Assembly: GCA_001247695.2 (NCBI GenBank)
Contig: LGRX02034276.1
Coordinates: forward strand, 19,377-83,376
Source: Cymbomonas tetramitiformis
Taxonomy: Eukaryota > Chlorophyta > Pyramimonadophyceae > Pyramimonadales > Pyramimonadaceae
Direction of reading: 5' to 3'
Length of the DNA: 64,000 bases
This document shows positions 46,736 to 57,648 of this stretch, one piece after another. Each line of letters begins with the position of its first letter. Within the stretch, counting starts at the first letter, position 1. The notes under the pieces are model-generated. The model did no database searches, was not told where the DNA came from, and saw nothing but the letters and a program-made list of their open reading frames with translations. A program made the translations under genes and the position numbers.

Positions 46736-47370
46736 TGGGGATCCGCAGCCGACGGTGAACAAACGGATCACTAGACTCGTATATAGTGTATAGATGGACA
46801 TAAATACTGAGTCTAGGTCACTAGTTGTACACCGAGAATGACACACGGGATAAGACACTTGACTGTACAAGCTAGTCAGGCTGTCATTTCCAGCACACCA
46901 CCTCATTTGAGGTGCACAGCTTGTGACTACACACCACCCTAGCTACTAGAGTTTACTGAAAGAAATGTAAGATGTCAACTCTAGGGGCTAGCTAGGTCTC
47001 AAGATGTGGCTGAGTGCTAAAGCATAAAGTACATGCTAGGATGAGCTGTGAGCAACGAGATAAAAAATAATAATACGTCTCCGATCACAAATTCTTTTTC
47101 CTGCAAGTGGCTGGGTAACGCACGCAAGAAACCGCCGGTCTGCATGTTGGATTAGGCAGCTAAAATTAAGAAAACCCTGCCGGTCGATGTAGCGTTGTTG
47201 TCTCTGCACTCTGAAAAGGGACCTCCGCCCATGGATTACGTGCCATAAAAAAACAAACGCTGCTCGCAAGTGGCTAGGATAGCAAAATAAGATGCCAAAA
47301 TGAACATTCGATCTCAACTACAGCAAGTGGCTGGCTCCCAAGTAACGCCCCGCCGGTCAACGAAAAGAAA
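46736..47370. other. Possible LTR-like debris and short dispersed repeat
   Basis: The sequence joining the helicase break resembles generic LTR or transposon end sequence, but I cannot assign it. GCAAGTGGCTGG recurs at 47104, 47264 (one change) and 47325, twice followed by CGCCGGTC. No gene seen. Confidence 0.35.
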
Positions 47371-48033
47371 TCAGTAACCATCGGAATAGTACTCGTCGTC
47401 AACATACTCGTCAAAATGCTCAGCGAACTCCTCTGACGCACCACCATACTCGTGAGAGTCGTAAGCCCGTGCGTCCCAGGCAGCCCACTCCTCTGCGGTG
47501 CACTCAACATCGTGCTCTTCTCCTTCAGCGAAAGCTGCCTCCGGAAAATTCTCGTGTTCAAACTCTTCTACTGTGGGCTCTGGGAGGGGCTCCACTGTAG
47601 AATTATCGTCAACATCAGATATATACTGCGGTAAAAAACCTTCCTCAATAGAGGGTTGTAAAACTCCGCCATAAGACTCTAGCTGGAGACCTGTGTCCAG
47701 CCCAGAACCCTGTTCCAATCGAAGGGTAGAAAAATGCGGTGCGCAAGCCAAGTGGCCATAATACCCCTCTTCCTCCTCCAAATCGTCTTCAGAATCGTCG
47801 AAATACCCAACAGGGTACTCCGATTCATCTTCGGTCTCACTACTTTCATACTCCTCAAGTTGGCGCTGTCCAGAATGCAAATAAGAATGCGTTGAGGGAG
47901 GGGCATGAATGTAATGTACTTCTGTGCGCACAGGAGGGGCCTGTGGCACAACGTCTCTCGCCCCAGGGATACTAGGCGAGGGTCTGGTGGTAGTGACCTG
48001 ACAAGAAACAGATCTCGAATTCGAATAAACCAT
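47371..48033 (-). CDS. Acidic low-complexity ORF, unknown
   Basis: From the ATG at 48033 the minus strand gives 220 codons, very rich in Glu, Asp, Tyr and Ser (EEYESSETEDESEYPVGY; end EYVDDEYYSDGY). The frame is open further upstream into 48396, but the sequence TGTCACAACTATAGACA at 48048 may mark the edge of another element, so the 5' end may be foreign. It could be the C-terminal region of a Gag-like protein or a host acidic protein. No family recognised. Confidence 0.35.
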   Translation of the reverse strand: MVYSNSRSVSCQVTTTRPSPSIPGARDVVPQAPPVRTEVHYIHAPPSTHSYLHSGQRQLEEYESSETEDESEYPVGYFDDSEDDLEEEEGYYGHLACAPHFSTLRLEQGSGLDTGLQLESYGGVLQPSIEEGFLPQYISDVDDNSTVEPLPEPTVEEFEHENFPEAAFAEGEEHDVECTAEEWAAWDARAYDSHEYGGASEEFAEHFDEYVDDEYYSDGY

Positions 48034-48194
48034 ACAGTCACCAACTCCCTTTGTCACAACTATAGACACGCCCAACCCTGGGGTCGGGGGGGGACCCCCT
48101 CGCAGCCCCGACAAAGGTCTTCCCCCCCCTTGCGCTCTCAGCTTCGCCACGTCCCTGCCACCTCTCAGACAGTCATTCCCACGCCCGCGCTCAG

Positions 48195-48442
48195 TTGTCA
48201 CCATTTTCCCCCACTCCGCAACATCGCTTTTCCCCAATTTCACGCTCAGATACCACAATTTATACCAGCCACACCACCGCCCCAATTTCACGCTCAGATA
48301 CCACCACTCCAAACCCCCGCAACTACCGACGCACACCACCCGGCTCACCACCAGCGCGCTCACTGCACAACACCGCACGCACCAGCGATTGCCCATTCTG
48401 CGGGATCACCATCGACCGCCCATTCCACCGCTTCCTACCCGA
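48195..48442 (+). CDS. 5' coding segment of the gypsy-type element
   Basis: This Pro/Ser/Thr/His-rich open frame ends in CPFCGITIDRPFHRFLP at the T insertion point. Across T the same frame gives DRC, completing a C-x2-C-x8-H-x6-C zinc-finger-like motif. It is probably part of the gag region. The true start is unknown. Confidence 0.45.
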
Positions 48443-48708
48443 AACACACTATTCGATGAAAATGATATTCTCATGTGAAAATGATATTGCCTTATTTACC
48501 TCATGATAGGCTTAAAAAGCCGCATTTTAACAGTCAAGAACATGCAAGTGCAGGTTGTGCATTAGATTTAATGGTTTTTATGGTACAAAATTGAGGTCAA
48601 ATGCACTTTTTCGAAATCTAGGAGGAGTGAAAACACACAGAACTTTTGACTCAGAATCTATATACACGTTATACACATATTATTTACATGTTTTTTTTTC
48701 GTCTTGCT

Positions 48709-51700
48709 TTACGCGTCCACTTCAGGTGCTACCGCTACCGCTACGCAATTATCAAAAGCTTCGTCTTCATCGGAATCATCCGATTCATTCAAGTCACCTA
48801 GGTCCTTGCGCGTGCGTTTGGATTGTTGTGCAAGCAAAGCGACGACTATCTGCGCGTATTGCTCGTTCGGTATACTCCGTTCGGGGTCATTCGCATCCAC
48901 ATTCCATGCCAGCACTATTTCATTCTTATCGAAAGTCTCGGTAGACGGTCGGTGCCCCGGTGGCGCTGCGAAAGCTCCTGGGTGACTCGCAAGCTGCTTG
49001 CCGAGGTGCTTCTTCTTGGTGTCGGTGTGCTTTTTGGGTTGGAAATAGCGATATAGCAGCTGTTGAGTTGACGGATAGCGCGCCTCCACCTTCACCAAGT
49101 ACAACGGATCCGACCATTCGCTTCGCTTCAGTTGTACGCGGAACGCGAACTTGTCGTTTTCAGATTCCACCGCGAGAGCCACTGCAAAGCTGCCGACTGT
49201 CATCTGGCCGTAGGTGACCTCCCACTGGGCGTTGTCCACGTACTGCTCTGCTCGCTTTTGGGCTCGACCTTGGTGTTTCCGTTTACCGTTGTACACTTCT
49301 ATCGGCGCTCGATCAATTCGGCGTTGGATGCGCACCGGTATAGCGGGGACGGCGGCAGCCTCGGCAGCTTCTATCGCCAACGCGGGCGCCTCTATCAGTC
49401 GAACCAAGGTGGTATTGCGCTCGATGGCGATTTTCTCGGGATGCTGGAAGGGTATCGCGGGCGCTTGACATTCTCCACCAGCAGTTAGGTGGCGCTGTTT
49501 CTCGATGACATCCTCGCGCCAAAACTTTTCGTGCACCTCCGTGAGCTTTGTGCCCAAAATGTCCTTCAACGCCTGTAAGGTATGCTCAAGCTTTTCGATG
49601 CCTTCTTCGGTAAAAGGAATCGGCTTGATGTATCCAGGCCCCGTGACAGGGGGTGTAGAAACAAGCTTTGGCAATGGAGTCTCGGGTAACCATTTGGGTG
49701 AAATGGAATACTGTTTGTACTGCATGCCCACTTCGCCGTGCTCGTTCTTCTTGAACTTGAAAGCCTGCTGTGCCAAAATATTGTGGCAATCGAAGACGTG
49801 ACCATCAAACCAAGAGCTGAAGTCGAAGATCTTCTCGGTGTGCTCGCATATTACACCATCCGTAAAGCATTCTTGTGCGACCTCTATCATCTCGTCGAGC
49901 GTCCAAGCTTGCTTGCGTCGTAGACGCACGGAGAAGCGTGAAAACATCTGGTCAATGTTCTCGTGCGTATGTCCCACCAACAGAAAGTTGAGTTTCACCT
50001 TGCGAAAGACGTCCGTGTGCACCAGCCAAGCTGCGTATGCCAACATCAACTTGCTCTTGTTGGTGCTCACATTGTCAAGCTGTACATACAATACTTCCGG
50101 CATCGGGTATGAATTTTCCCCGTCCCCGTTGCGTCGATGCTCTTGAATGCGGAGGATATCCCGGTGCAAAACGTTGACAAGGAAGTTCGCATCGTCCTTG
50201 AAGTTGGCGTAGTTGAAATCCATAAAGCGGCCCACGTTCTCGATCATGCTCCCCATGTTGTGCACGTCAAGGAAGTCCTTAGAGTCCAGATGTTTAGGGA
50301 TACGTCGAAAGTGTGGCAGTCGGGTGGTCCACTGCGTCATGCCATCGATGATCACCGAGGCATACTTATGCCAAGTTTTGTTCATGGTAATGCTCTTGGT
50401 CATATTCGCTTTACGACCATGTTTGTAGAACTTCTGGCGCTCCGCTCGTGCGATTGCATGATGTTTGTTGAGAGGCCCGTTGTATTGCGCTGTGCAAGAT
50501 ACACAAATTTGGGTCAGTGAACAAATTACACAAGCATATAAACACATCACAAAGCTATTCATGAATATTCACCTTTTTGAGATTTGGTTAAGCCTTCCTT
50601 CAATAACTTGAAGGACGCGCAAACATCGCACTGAGAAAATCGGTTCGTCGATGGAATCTTGAGCCACTTCCTGCAATCTTCGTCAAATATTTTGTAGAAG
50701 TAACTGAGAGAGCATTTTTTCCTCTCCTCATTCTCTTGCAAGCCCTCGTTGTACTCGTCCCACAGCTCTTCGATGGTCAATCCATCCGAAAGATGAATCG
50801 GTTCTTTGTCAGGTTGGTGTTGTCCGTATTCGTCGGCGTATTTCTTGAGCCATGCAACGACCGACTCGCGTTTCAGAGAAATCTTGCGGTTGTCCTCCTC
50901 GCACGTCAATCCATGAACAAACGTGTGCCGGCCCTCGAGCACGCGTGTCCGACAGTCGTGAAGATACCCGTAGCTGATGCCGTAAGCCATATAGTAGAAC
51001 TTAAAGCACACCTGTTACAAAAAAAAAACCGTCACTCAAAAATTAAGAACACATTATCTAGAAAATGCATAAGGGTTTTGGTAGGTCATGCCAATTTAAG
51101 ACGCTTGGGAGACACCCCCAACACTGCACGTCTGCAGGCGGGACGGCCGTCGCATGCTCGTCAGCACTCTCCAAACCACGCCTTAAATCTGCGCAACCTA
51201 GACCCTCAACGGTGGGAATCGAACCCACGAGTGCGAGGTTCATAGCCTAGCGCCGTACCAACTCGACCAACGTCGCGAATATGTACACATCGTAAATTTA
51301 GAAATTTATCATACAACATTCCACATTCCTGTGATGAACAATATTGCACAATATATCACAAGGTCCAAGAAAAATTTCGCTTTGGCCAGAGGTCGTTCAT
51401 TAGCTAATGAACGGTTCCCGCAGCCAAAGTGTCTATATGTGTGTGGCGCTTTGGCCAGAGGCCGTTCATTAGCTAATGAACGGTTCCCGCAGCCAAAGTG
51501 TCTATGTGTGTGTCGCGCTTTGGCCAGAGGCCGTTCATTAGCTAATAAACGGTTCCCGCAGCCAAAGTGTCTATGTGTGTGTGTGTGTGTGTCGCGCTTT
51601 GGCCAGAGGCCGTTCATTAGCTAATGAACGGTTCCCGCAGCCAAAGTGTCTAATTGTGAGTCGCGCTTTCGCCAGAGGCCGTTCATTAGCTAATGAACGG

Positions 51701-52863
51701 TTCCCGCAGCCAAAGTGTCTAATTGTGAGTCGCGCTTTGGCCAGAGGCCGTTCATTAGCTAATGAACGGTTCCCGTAGCCAAAGTGTCTAATTGTGAGTC
51801 GCGCTTTGGCCAGAGGCCGTTCATTAGCTAATGAACGGTTCCCGTAGCCAAAGTATCTAATTGCGAGTCGCGCTTTGGCCAGAGGCCGTTCATTAGCTAA
51901 TGAACGGTTCCCGCAGCCAAAGTGTCTAATTGTGAGTCGCGCTTTGGCCAGAGGCCGTTCATTAGCTAATGAACGGTTCCCGTAGCCAAAGTGTCTAATT
52001 GTGAGTCGCGCTTTGGCCAGAGGCCGTTCATTAGCAATGAACGGTTGCCGCAGCCAAAGTGTCTAATTGTGAGTCGCGCTTTGGCCAGAGGCCGTTCATT
52101 AGCTAATGAACGGTTGCCGCAGCCAAAGTGTCTAATTGTGAGTCGCGCTTTGGCCAGAGGCCGTTCATTAGCTAATGAACGAGCTCAAAAAAAAACATAC
52201 CTGCTTCTTGCCCAAAAAGTATTTGAAGTCGAACTTGTCCTCAGATCGAAAGCTGTTTTTTAGCAAGTCTTTGATGAAGTATTCCTTTCTATCTTTTAGC
52301 GACATACTGAAAATATTTTCGCGAAAAGACTGAATATCTGCGGATGAGAAAGATAGACAGCAGTGCGACTTGCAATTGCACTTAATTGTTTCTGCCATTG
52401 ATATACTGTCAGCCTGCAAACGTCGCTGCTTAATACTAATTACGCCTGTATATTGTTTTTTGCGTATGTCGGATTCGTACGGTTTGCGCACGACAATCTG
52501 CTTGTTTACTTCACCATTTAAACAAACAAGAGGGTCTTCATTCCTCAAGTCCAAACTTGTCTCTGAAAATTCTGTATCAAGTATGCTTTTTATCTCTTGT
52601 AAGTCAATTTCGCGCAAAGCGCGTGACCCGGAAACGCGTGAAGAATTAGAGCTAACTTCCGATCTACACGTCAAAGGCGCGTTCCAAAGAACCAATTGCA
52701 TATTCGCGCTTGGGGCTGTGCTTGGAATTGGCTCATGATTGAAAAAGTCAGCCCCTATTTCCATGGAATCTTCAATAACTATTCCCGGGCACGGTTTGCA
52801 GATAATCTCGCAACCTTCATCGAAAGGAATAGAAAACATATTTTCGTCAAAATTAGCCGTCAT
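48709..52863 (-). CDS. Gene B: DUF7869-like putative transposase
   Basis: Three exons on the minus strand: 52863-52201 (221 aa), 51011-50573 and 50489-48709. Consensus splice sites (AAGCAG|GTATGT, TGTAACAG|GTG, AAAAAG|GTGAAT, TGCACAG|CGC) give one open frame of about 960 aa. Exon 1 has a Cys cluster (KCNCKSHCC), then the join VCFKFYYMAYGIS typical of this family. Exon 3 holds an RNase H-like core with acidic landmarks IIDGMTQ, YVQLDNVSTNK and LLVGHTHENIDQMFSRF. This D...D...HTHExID pattern is what I know from DUF7869 proteins, which look like DDE-type transposases. The C terminus is acidic. The product should act in the nucleus on the TIRs or palindromes. No ATG exists farther upstream in frame before a TTG at 52917, so 52863 is chosen. 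This copy appears intact. Confidence 0.82.
51204..51277 (-). tRNA. tRNA-like gene in intron 1 of gene B (copy 2)
   Basis: 74 nt with a near-complete acceptor stem (CGCGACG with CGTTGAG, one mismatch, one G-U), A box TGGTCGAGTTGG, anticodon loop CTATGAA (anticodon AUG, His) and a perfect T arm. The D stem is imperfect. It is the better copy of the pair and lies on the same strand as gene B, within its first intron. Whether it is expressed or only a captured pseudogene is unknown. Confidence 0.5.
51388..52187 (-). repeat. Palindrome array in intron 1 of gene B (copy 2)
   Basis: Twelve units of about 69 bp (core CCGTTCATTAGCTAATGAAC, spacer GGTTCCCGCAGCCAAAGTGT and so on). Two cores carry a single change (TTAGCTAATAAAC near 51540, TTAGCAATGAAC near 52030). 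Copy 1 has nine units, so the array length varies. Confidence 0.95.
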
Positions 52864-53187
52864 TAGCTTATGAAGCCGTTTTTTACGTTCTAAAAATGAT
52901 ATAGACTTGCGAGTCAACCAAGAATTTCTATCTTACTGAATCGATCGATCCTCGATTTCAGCGCAAATGACACCAGGATATCTTAAAATCATATCCTTGA
53001 TCTGAACAGACCGAATCAAAAAGCGACAGCGCATGTCATTTTTGATTAAAATTGACATCGATATTCGACATGTCATTTTTAGCCGCCAGAAATGACTTTT
53101 ATTATTGTGCTAAAGTTACATCACTTTTTCAAAGTTCTTTCACACACACCCCTTTCACAGTTGACAGCCAATTTCTCTCATTTCGCA
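52864..53187. promoter_or_regulatory. Divergent promoter region of T copy 2
   Basis: 324 bp between the two start codons, almost identical to 16670-16993. Inverted AAATGACATG motifs and ATCGAT palindromes lie in the middle. Both genes must be driven from here. Confidence 0.5.
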
Positions 53188-56100
53188 ATGGCGACACTCG
53201 AAACATTTCAAGCACTGAGGGCTCAACATATTTTCCAGCTCTATCTTGGTAACAAGTGGAGCATTGTTAGAACCCTTGAAGCCGACGATCCTTCGGACAG
53301 TCTGCAATTACTGATTCACTCTGATGACCCTACCGAGCAAAATGAAGAAATAATTTTTAGTTTTCCTAAATTTACCTCTTCGACTGTATCCGGGGGTAGC
53401 CTCGTTCCTGAGAAACGCGTAGCGTACAGTATCATTGAGAACGAGACTCCAATTCTGTATTTCGTCGCGTACAGAAACAGAAAGCTTACTGTGATCGAAT
53501 TAGACAGCGCAAACTTTGAGGAAGCCTTGAGCCTTCCAAAGCACACAAATCGGCTTTTGGCTTTTCAAAGTTTGAAAACTAGAGCAGCAGATGAAAATAA
53601 AAGCAAAGAATTCTATCTAGCGAGCTATGTAAACCAGGCGTGGAAAGCGTCGATTACAGCTCCTTTCTGGCAAAGCAGGAGACCAGCGGCAGTGATCGAT
53701 GACCTCGGACTTGCTGGCGAGGTACCATTTGTAGAGGCTTCGGTACGTCCCTTTCATGCCCTGCGCCTGGACCGGGGCGGAAGGCGTTCATTAGCTAATG
53801 AACGCTTTCGGCCTCGAAACGCGCGCCCTGCGCCTAAACTGGGGCGGAAAGCGTTCATTAGCTAATGAACGCTTTCGGCCCCGAAACGCGCGCCCTGAGC
53901 CCTGACCGGGGCGGAAAGCGTTCATTAGCTAATGAACGCTTTCGGCCTCGAAACGCGCGCCCTGAGCCCTGACCGGGGCGGAAAGCGTTCATTAGCTAAT
54001 GAACGCTTTCGGCCCCGAAACGCGCGCCCTGCGCCTGGACCGGGGCGGAAAGTGTTCATTAGCTAATGAACGCTTTCGGCCCCGAAACGCGCGCCCTGCG
54101 CCTGGACCGGGGCGGAAAGTGTTCATTAGCTAATGAACGCTTTCGGCCCCGAAACGCGCGCCCTGCGCCTGGACCGGGGCGGAAAGTGTTCATTAGCTAA
54201 TGAACGCTTTCGGCCCCGAAACGCGCGCCCTGCGCCTGGACCGGGGCGGAAAGCGTTCATTAGCTAATGAACGCCTTCCGCCTCGAACCGCGCGCCCTGA
54301 GCCCTGACCGGGGCGGAAGGCGTTCATTAGCTAATGAACGCCTTCCGCCTCGAACCGCGCGCCCTGAGCCCTGACCGGGGCGGAAGGCTTTCATTAGCTA
54401 ATGAACAGTTTCGTCTTGTCCCAGGCTGCCAGGAGAACGGATGTGCAGCGTGCTGCCGAACGCGCCCTTCAAGGACCTAGTGGCTCCAGAGCTTTTACTG
54501 GAGCGGGCGCCAATGTGGATATGTCTCAAGTGGCCACCCCATCTGAGGCAAGGAAGGCAGCCGAGGTGGCTGCACATGGGTGGCACGCTAAGCTAACAGT
54601 GGAGCATGCAGCAAAGATGGATTTTGAGGAGAAAGCAAAGCTGTGCAGGCAAATCGAGATGGAGCACCGGTGGCCGAACCCGATGTCGACCGACGAGGCG
54701 GCGGAGCAAGGGAGTGTGTTTCGTCTCCCCATTGGATGCCTGTACCACGCGACGGGGTACGAGGCCTGCCGGGATCAAGAGAGGGGCTGGGTGAACGAGA
54801 TCAAGAACAGCAGGAAGGAGAACCCGTGGGCCCCTTTCAATGCGGGTCTTGTTGCGATCGACGATGTCAAAACCCGTGCCGAATTCTCCTGAAAAAAGCT
54901 CTCAGGGGAGAATACAGAGGCAAGGTTTTTGGGCACCAGCACTGTTATCAAGCCACCGACGAGTGTCACGAGGAAATCCCGTTGGAGATAGCTTTCCAGT
55001 TCTTCGAGAGCAAGATCTACATCGGTCTCACGCCTGACATGATTCGGTTCTTAGGCGAGATGCAGAACCAAATCGACCAGAAGACGAAAGGCAAAGACCA
55101 CACTCAGTTCATGCAAGGGCTTCGTTCGACCCTTTTCGAAAAGAATGGGGTCGTGTACAAGGTTTACCGAGATGCGTTGATCTCCGAGTTCGTCGCCGGT
55201 GTCCCCGAGGACACCGAAGAGGGTACCTCTTATCAACCTGGGTATTACGAGGTCGGAGGGCTGGTGCAAAAAATGGCGGAGTTCGAATCAGAGCATGGAT
55301 TTGCAGTCCCGGATATCGAGAAATATCCCAAGGGATTCCAGTACATCGAGGATGTGGAGACGTCTGAGCGCGAGGGAGACCTTGAGACCCTCCCTGAGGC
55401 AGACGTGACGGTGAAGACGCTGGAGGATGACATCAACGCTCACCTCGATCGGGTCACAAGTTGGTACCCCGTAATGTCTCACTTGAACCAGTCGATGGAG
55501 ACGCATGTGAAGGAAGTAGCGATGTCCAAGCATTCTGTGTTCGGCGGCGTGCAAATCAACCACTACTTCATGCACTGGACAATTGCCAATTTCCGGCCGC
55601 AGACGTGGGACCTCTGCGTTAAGATCATGGAGGCTTACAGAAGGTTTGACCTGAAGGGCATGAAAAACCCTTTGGCTTCGAAGACCAAAAAGCGCAAGGC
55701 CTCATCTTCGCCCGCTAAGGGACCCGCCAAGAAAGCTGGCAAAAAAGGCACCTCCAACCGACAGGTAAATTACTTTTTACTTTTGCTTCAAACAGTGTTT
55801 ACCCCCCCAAAGCATCCTTTTCTATATTTTAAGACATTCTAAAAATGTTTTTTTTACTTGCAGATGGAAGACGAGGTGCAACGAGGAGGCGGGGACCACG
55901 GAGCGGGCTCGTCTAAAGGGGCAGGCATTTTGGTGGAAGAAGCTCAGTTTCTCCACAATGCCAAATCCATGGGTATGACGTTCTGGATTAACTTGGGCGG
56001 CTTGGCGGGGGAGGCGGAGTTCGACAAGGTGGACACGTATCTGCGCCTGATTATTCAGAAGGAGTTGTCAGTAAAAGAGGGGGGCCTGATGATAAGCCAG

Positions 56101-57371
56101 TTCAAGAAGGAACGCATGGTGCAGAAGCACTTGGTGTCCGCGGCGGGATTGCAAACCTGGGACGCATTCAAGGCCGAGTTCACCCCCTACTGGAGCTCCC
56201 AAGAGAAAATCGAGTCGTTGATCGGCTGCTTACCTTCAACTCAGGGGGGAGCGCGCCGGGGGGGTCTGGGGAAGTTCCGCACGCGATCTTGAATTACGTC
56301 GAGAACGCGCGGGCGAATCTCCAAGAAGCGCAGGCGCCACGCGCGGGGCACATCCTAGGCTTGCAACAGGTCGAGGTGAAAGTCGACATCAAACTCTATC
56401 GGGAGGCGCGGACCGAGGGGCCGGAGCTTAAGGTTCCAGGAGAGGCAGGCCTTGAGGAGGACGAGCCCACACATGAGACGAACGTGCCGATGTTCCCTCG
56501 TTGGAAGATCGTCAAGGGCAGCATGAGCGATATGAAGGACGTCCCGAGGCTGCCCTTCACGGGGACGATCATCGACTGCAATTACGCCCTTGACAAGGAG
56601 AAGACTCCCGACGCGATGACCAAGGAGGAGGTGCAACCGTTCCTGGAGTCTTTCAACGCCAAGACCACCGCCCCGGCATGGACTATCGCTATCTTTTGCG
56701 GTTTCGTCCAACAAAGCGATTTCCTGGAGGTGATTGACAATTACTGCTCCGGCCGCGCGGAGCGGTTCTTCTGGCACAAGCAGAACGTGAACATGAACCC
56801 CAACAGGACCGTGCGCTACAATGACGTTGAATGTGGCGTCCTGGGGTACCATGTAAAGAGCGATGCCCAGGGGGAGTCTACTAAAAAGCCGGAGTGGATG
56901 TTCAACTTTGATACTGGAGAAGGTGAACGTGTGAGCCGCGCGTCACTTTTGCGCGGCTTCCCGGTTGTGCACCAGATGTTCAAACGCGACAACAAAGCCG
57001 TGAATAACCATCAGAAACCCCAAGCTCTGTTGATGGAGCTGATCCAGTGACACATGCTCGGTGACAATCCGGGCAAGATGGATGAGAACGGCCATCCACT
57101 CAACTGGATTCTCGACGCTTGCTGCGGCGTCGGCTCGACGTCCATGGCCACCATGAGGTGTGGTATGAACGCGATCGGCTTCGACCACGACCAGTTCATG
57201 GTCAGCTCTGCGCAGCAACGGCTGATCAATTTCGACAACGAGCCCGATCAAGACGCCGAGACGAAGCCAAAACAGAAGAGCGAACCGACGGCGAAGGGCA
57301 AGGAAGCGGCCACTGCCGAATCTGAGGAAGAAGAGAATGATGCAGATGAGGAAGATGAGAATGATGAATAA
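53188..57371 (+). pseudogene. Gene A copy 2: broken methyltransferase fusion
   Basis: Exons 53188-53742, 54425-55764 and 55864-57371 correspond to copy 1. Exon 1 is open. In exon 2 one base is lost near 54889, giving a stop at 54890-54892. In exon 3 a G is lost from a G run near 56262, and TGC became TGA at 57048-57050. Each exon is otherwise nearly identical to copy 1, so the decay is recent. Methyltransferase motif I (LDACCGVGSTSMATM) lies after the new stop. Confidence 0.88.
53783..54412 (+). repeat. Palindrome array in intron 1 of gene A (copy 2)
   Basis: Ten units of about 66-67 bp around CGTTCATTAGCTAATGAACG with GC-rich spacers (GGCCCCGAAACGCGCGCCCT). The intron runs 53743-54424. The last palindrome overlaps the intron's 3' end, 20 bp before the acceptor. 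Confidence 0.95.
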
Positions 57372-57648
57372 AATAGTAGGATTTGTCGACCGCCCTGACT
57401 GATAGTATCAGTCATGCCTCGACGGTATAGGGTGAAAAGTACTCTACTCGTAAACATTTGAATAAAGAATGATACATGTATGCATATTTCGGTGTTTTCA
57501 TTGTACGAATACTGCACTTTTCTACCGTGTTGCCTTTATGTATCCCTATTTCGCGCATAAATATCACTAAACCCTGATTTTTTTGAAATATATATAAATC
57601 CAAAAATGACATATGATAATATCATTTTCATCGAATAGTGTGTTCCGA

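Larger units (their letters stand above)
48443..57644 (+). mobile_element. TIR DNA transposon T, copy 2
   Basis: 9202 bp with the same 27-bp inverted ends (AACACACTATTCGATGAAAA...). It is flanked by the 4-bp duplication CCGA (48439-48442 and 57645-57648). It is inverted relative to copy 1 and highly similar throughout, differing in array unit number, the absent MITE and small indels. It interrupts the reading frame of the gypsy-type element. Confidence 0.95.
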
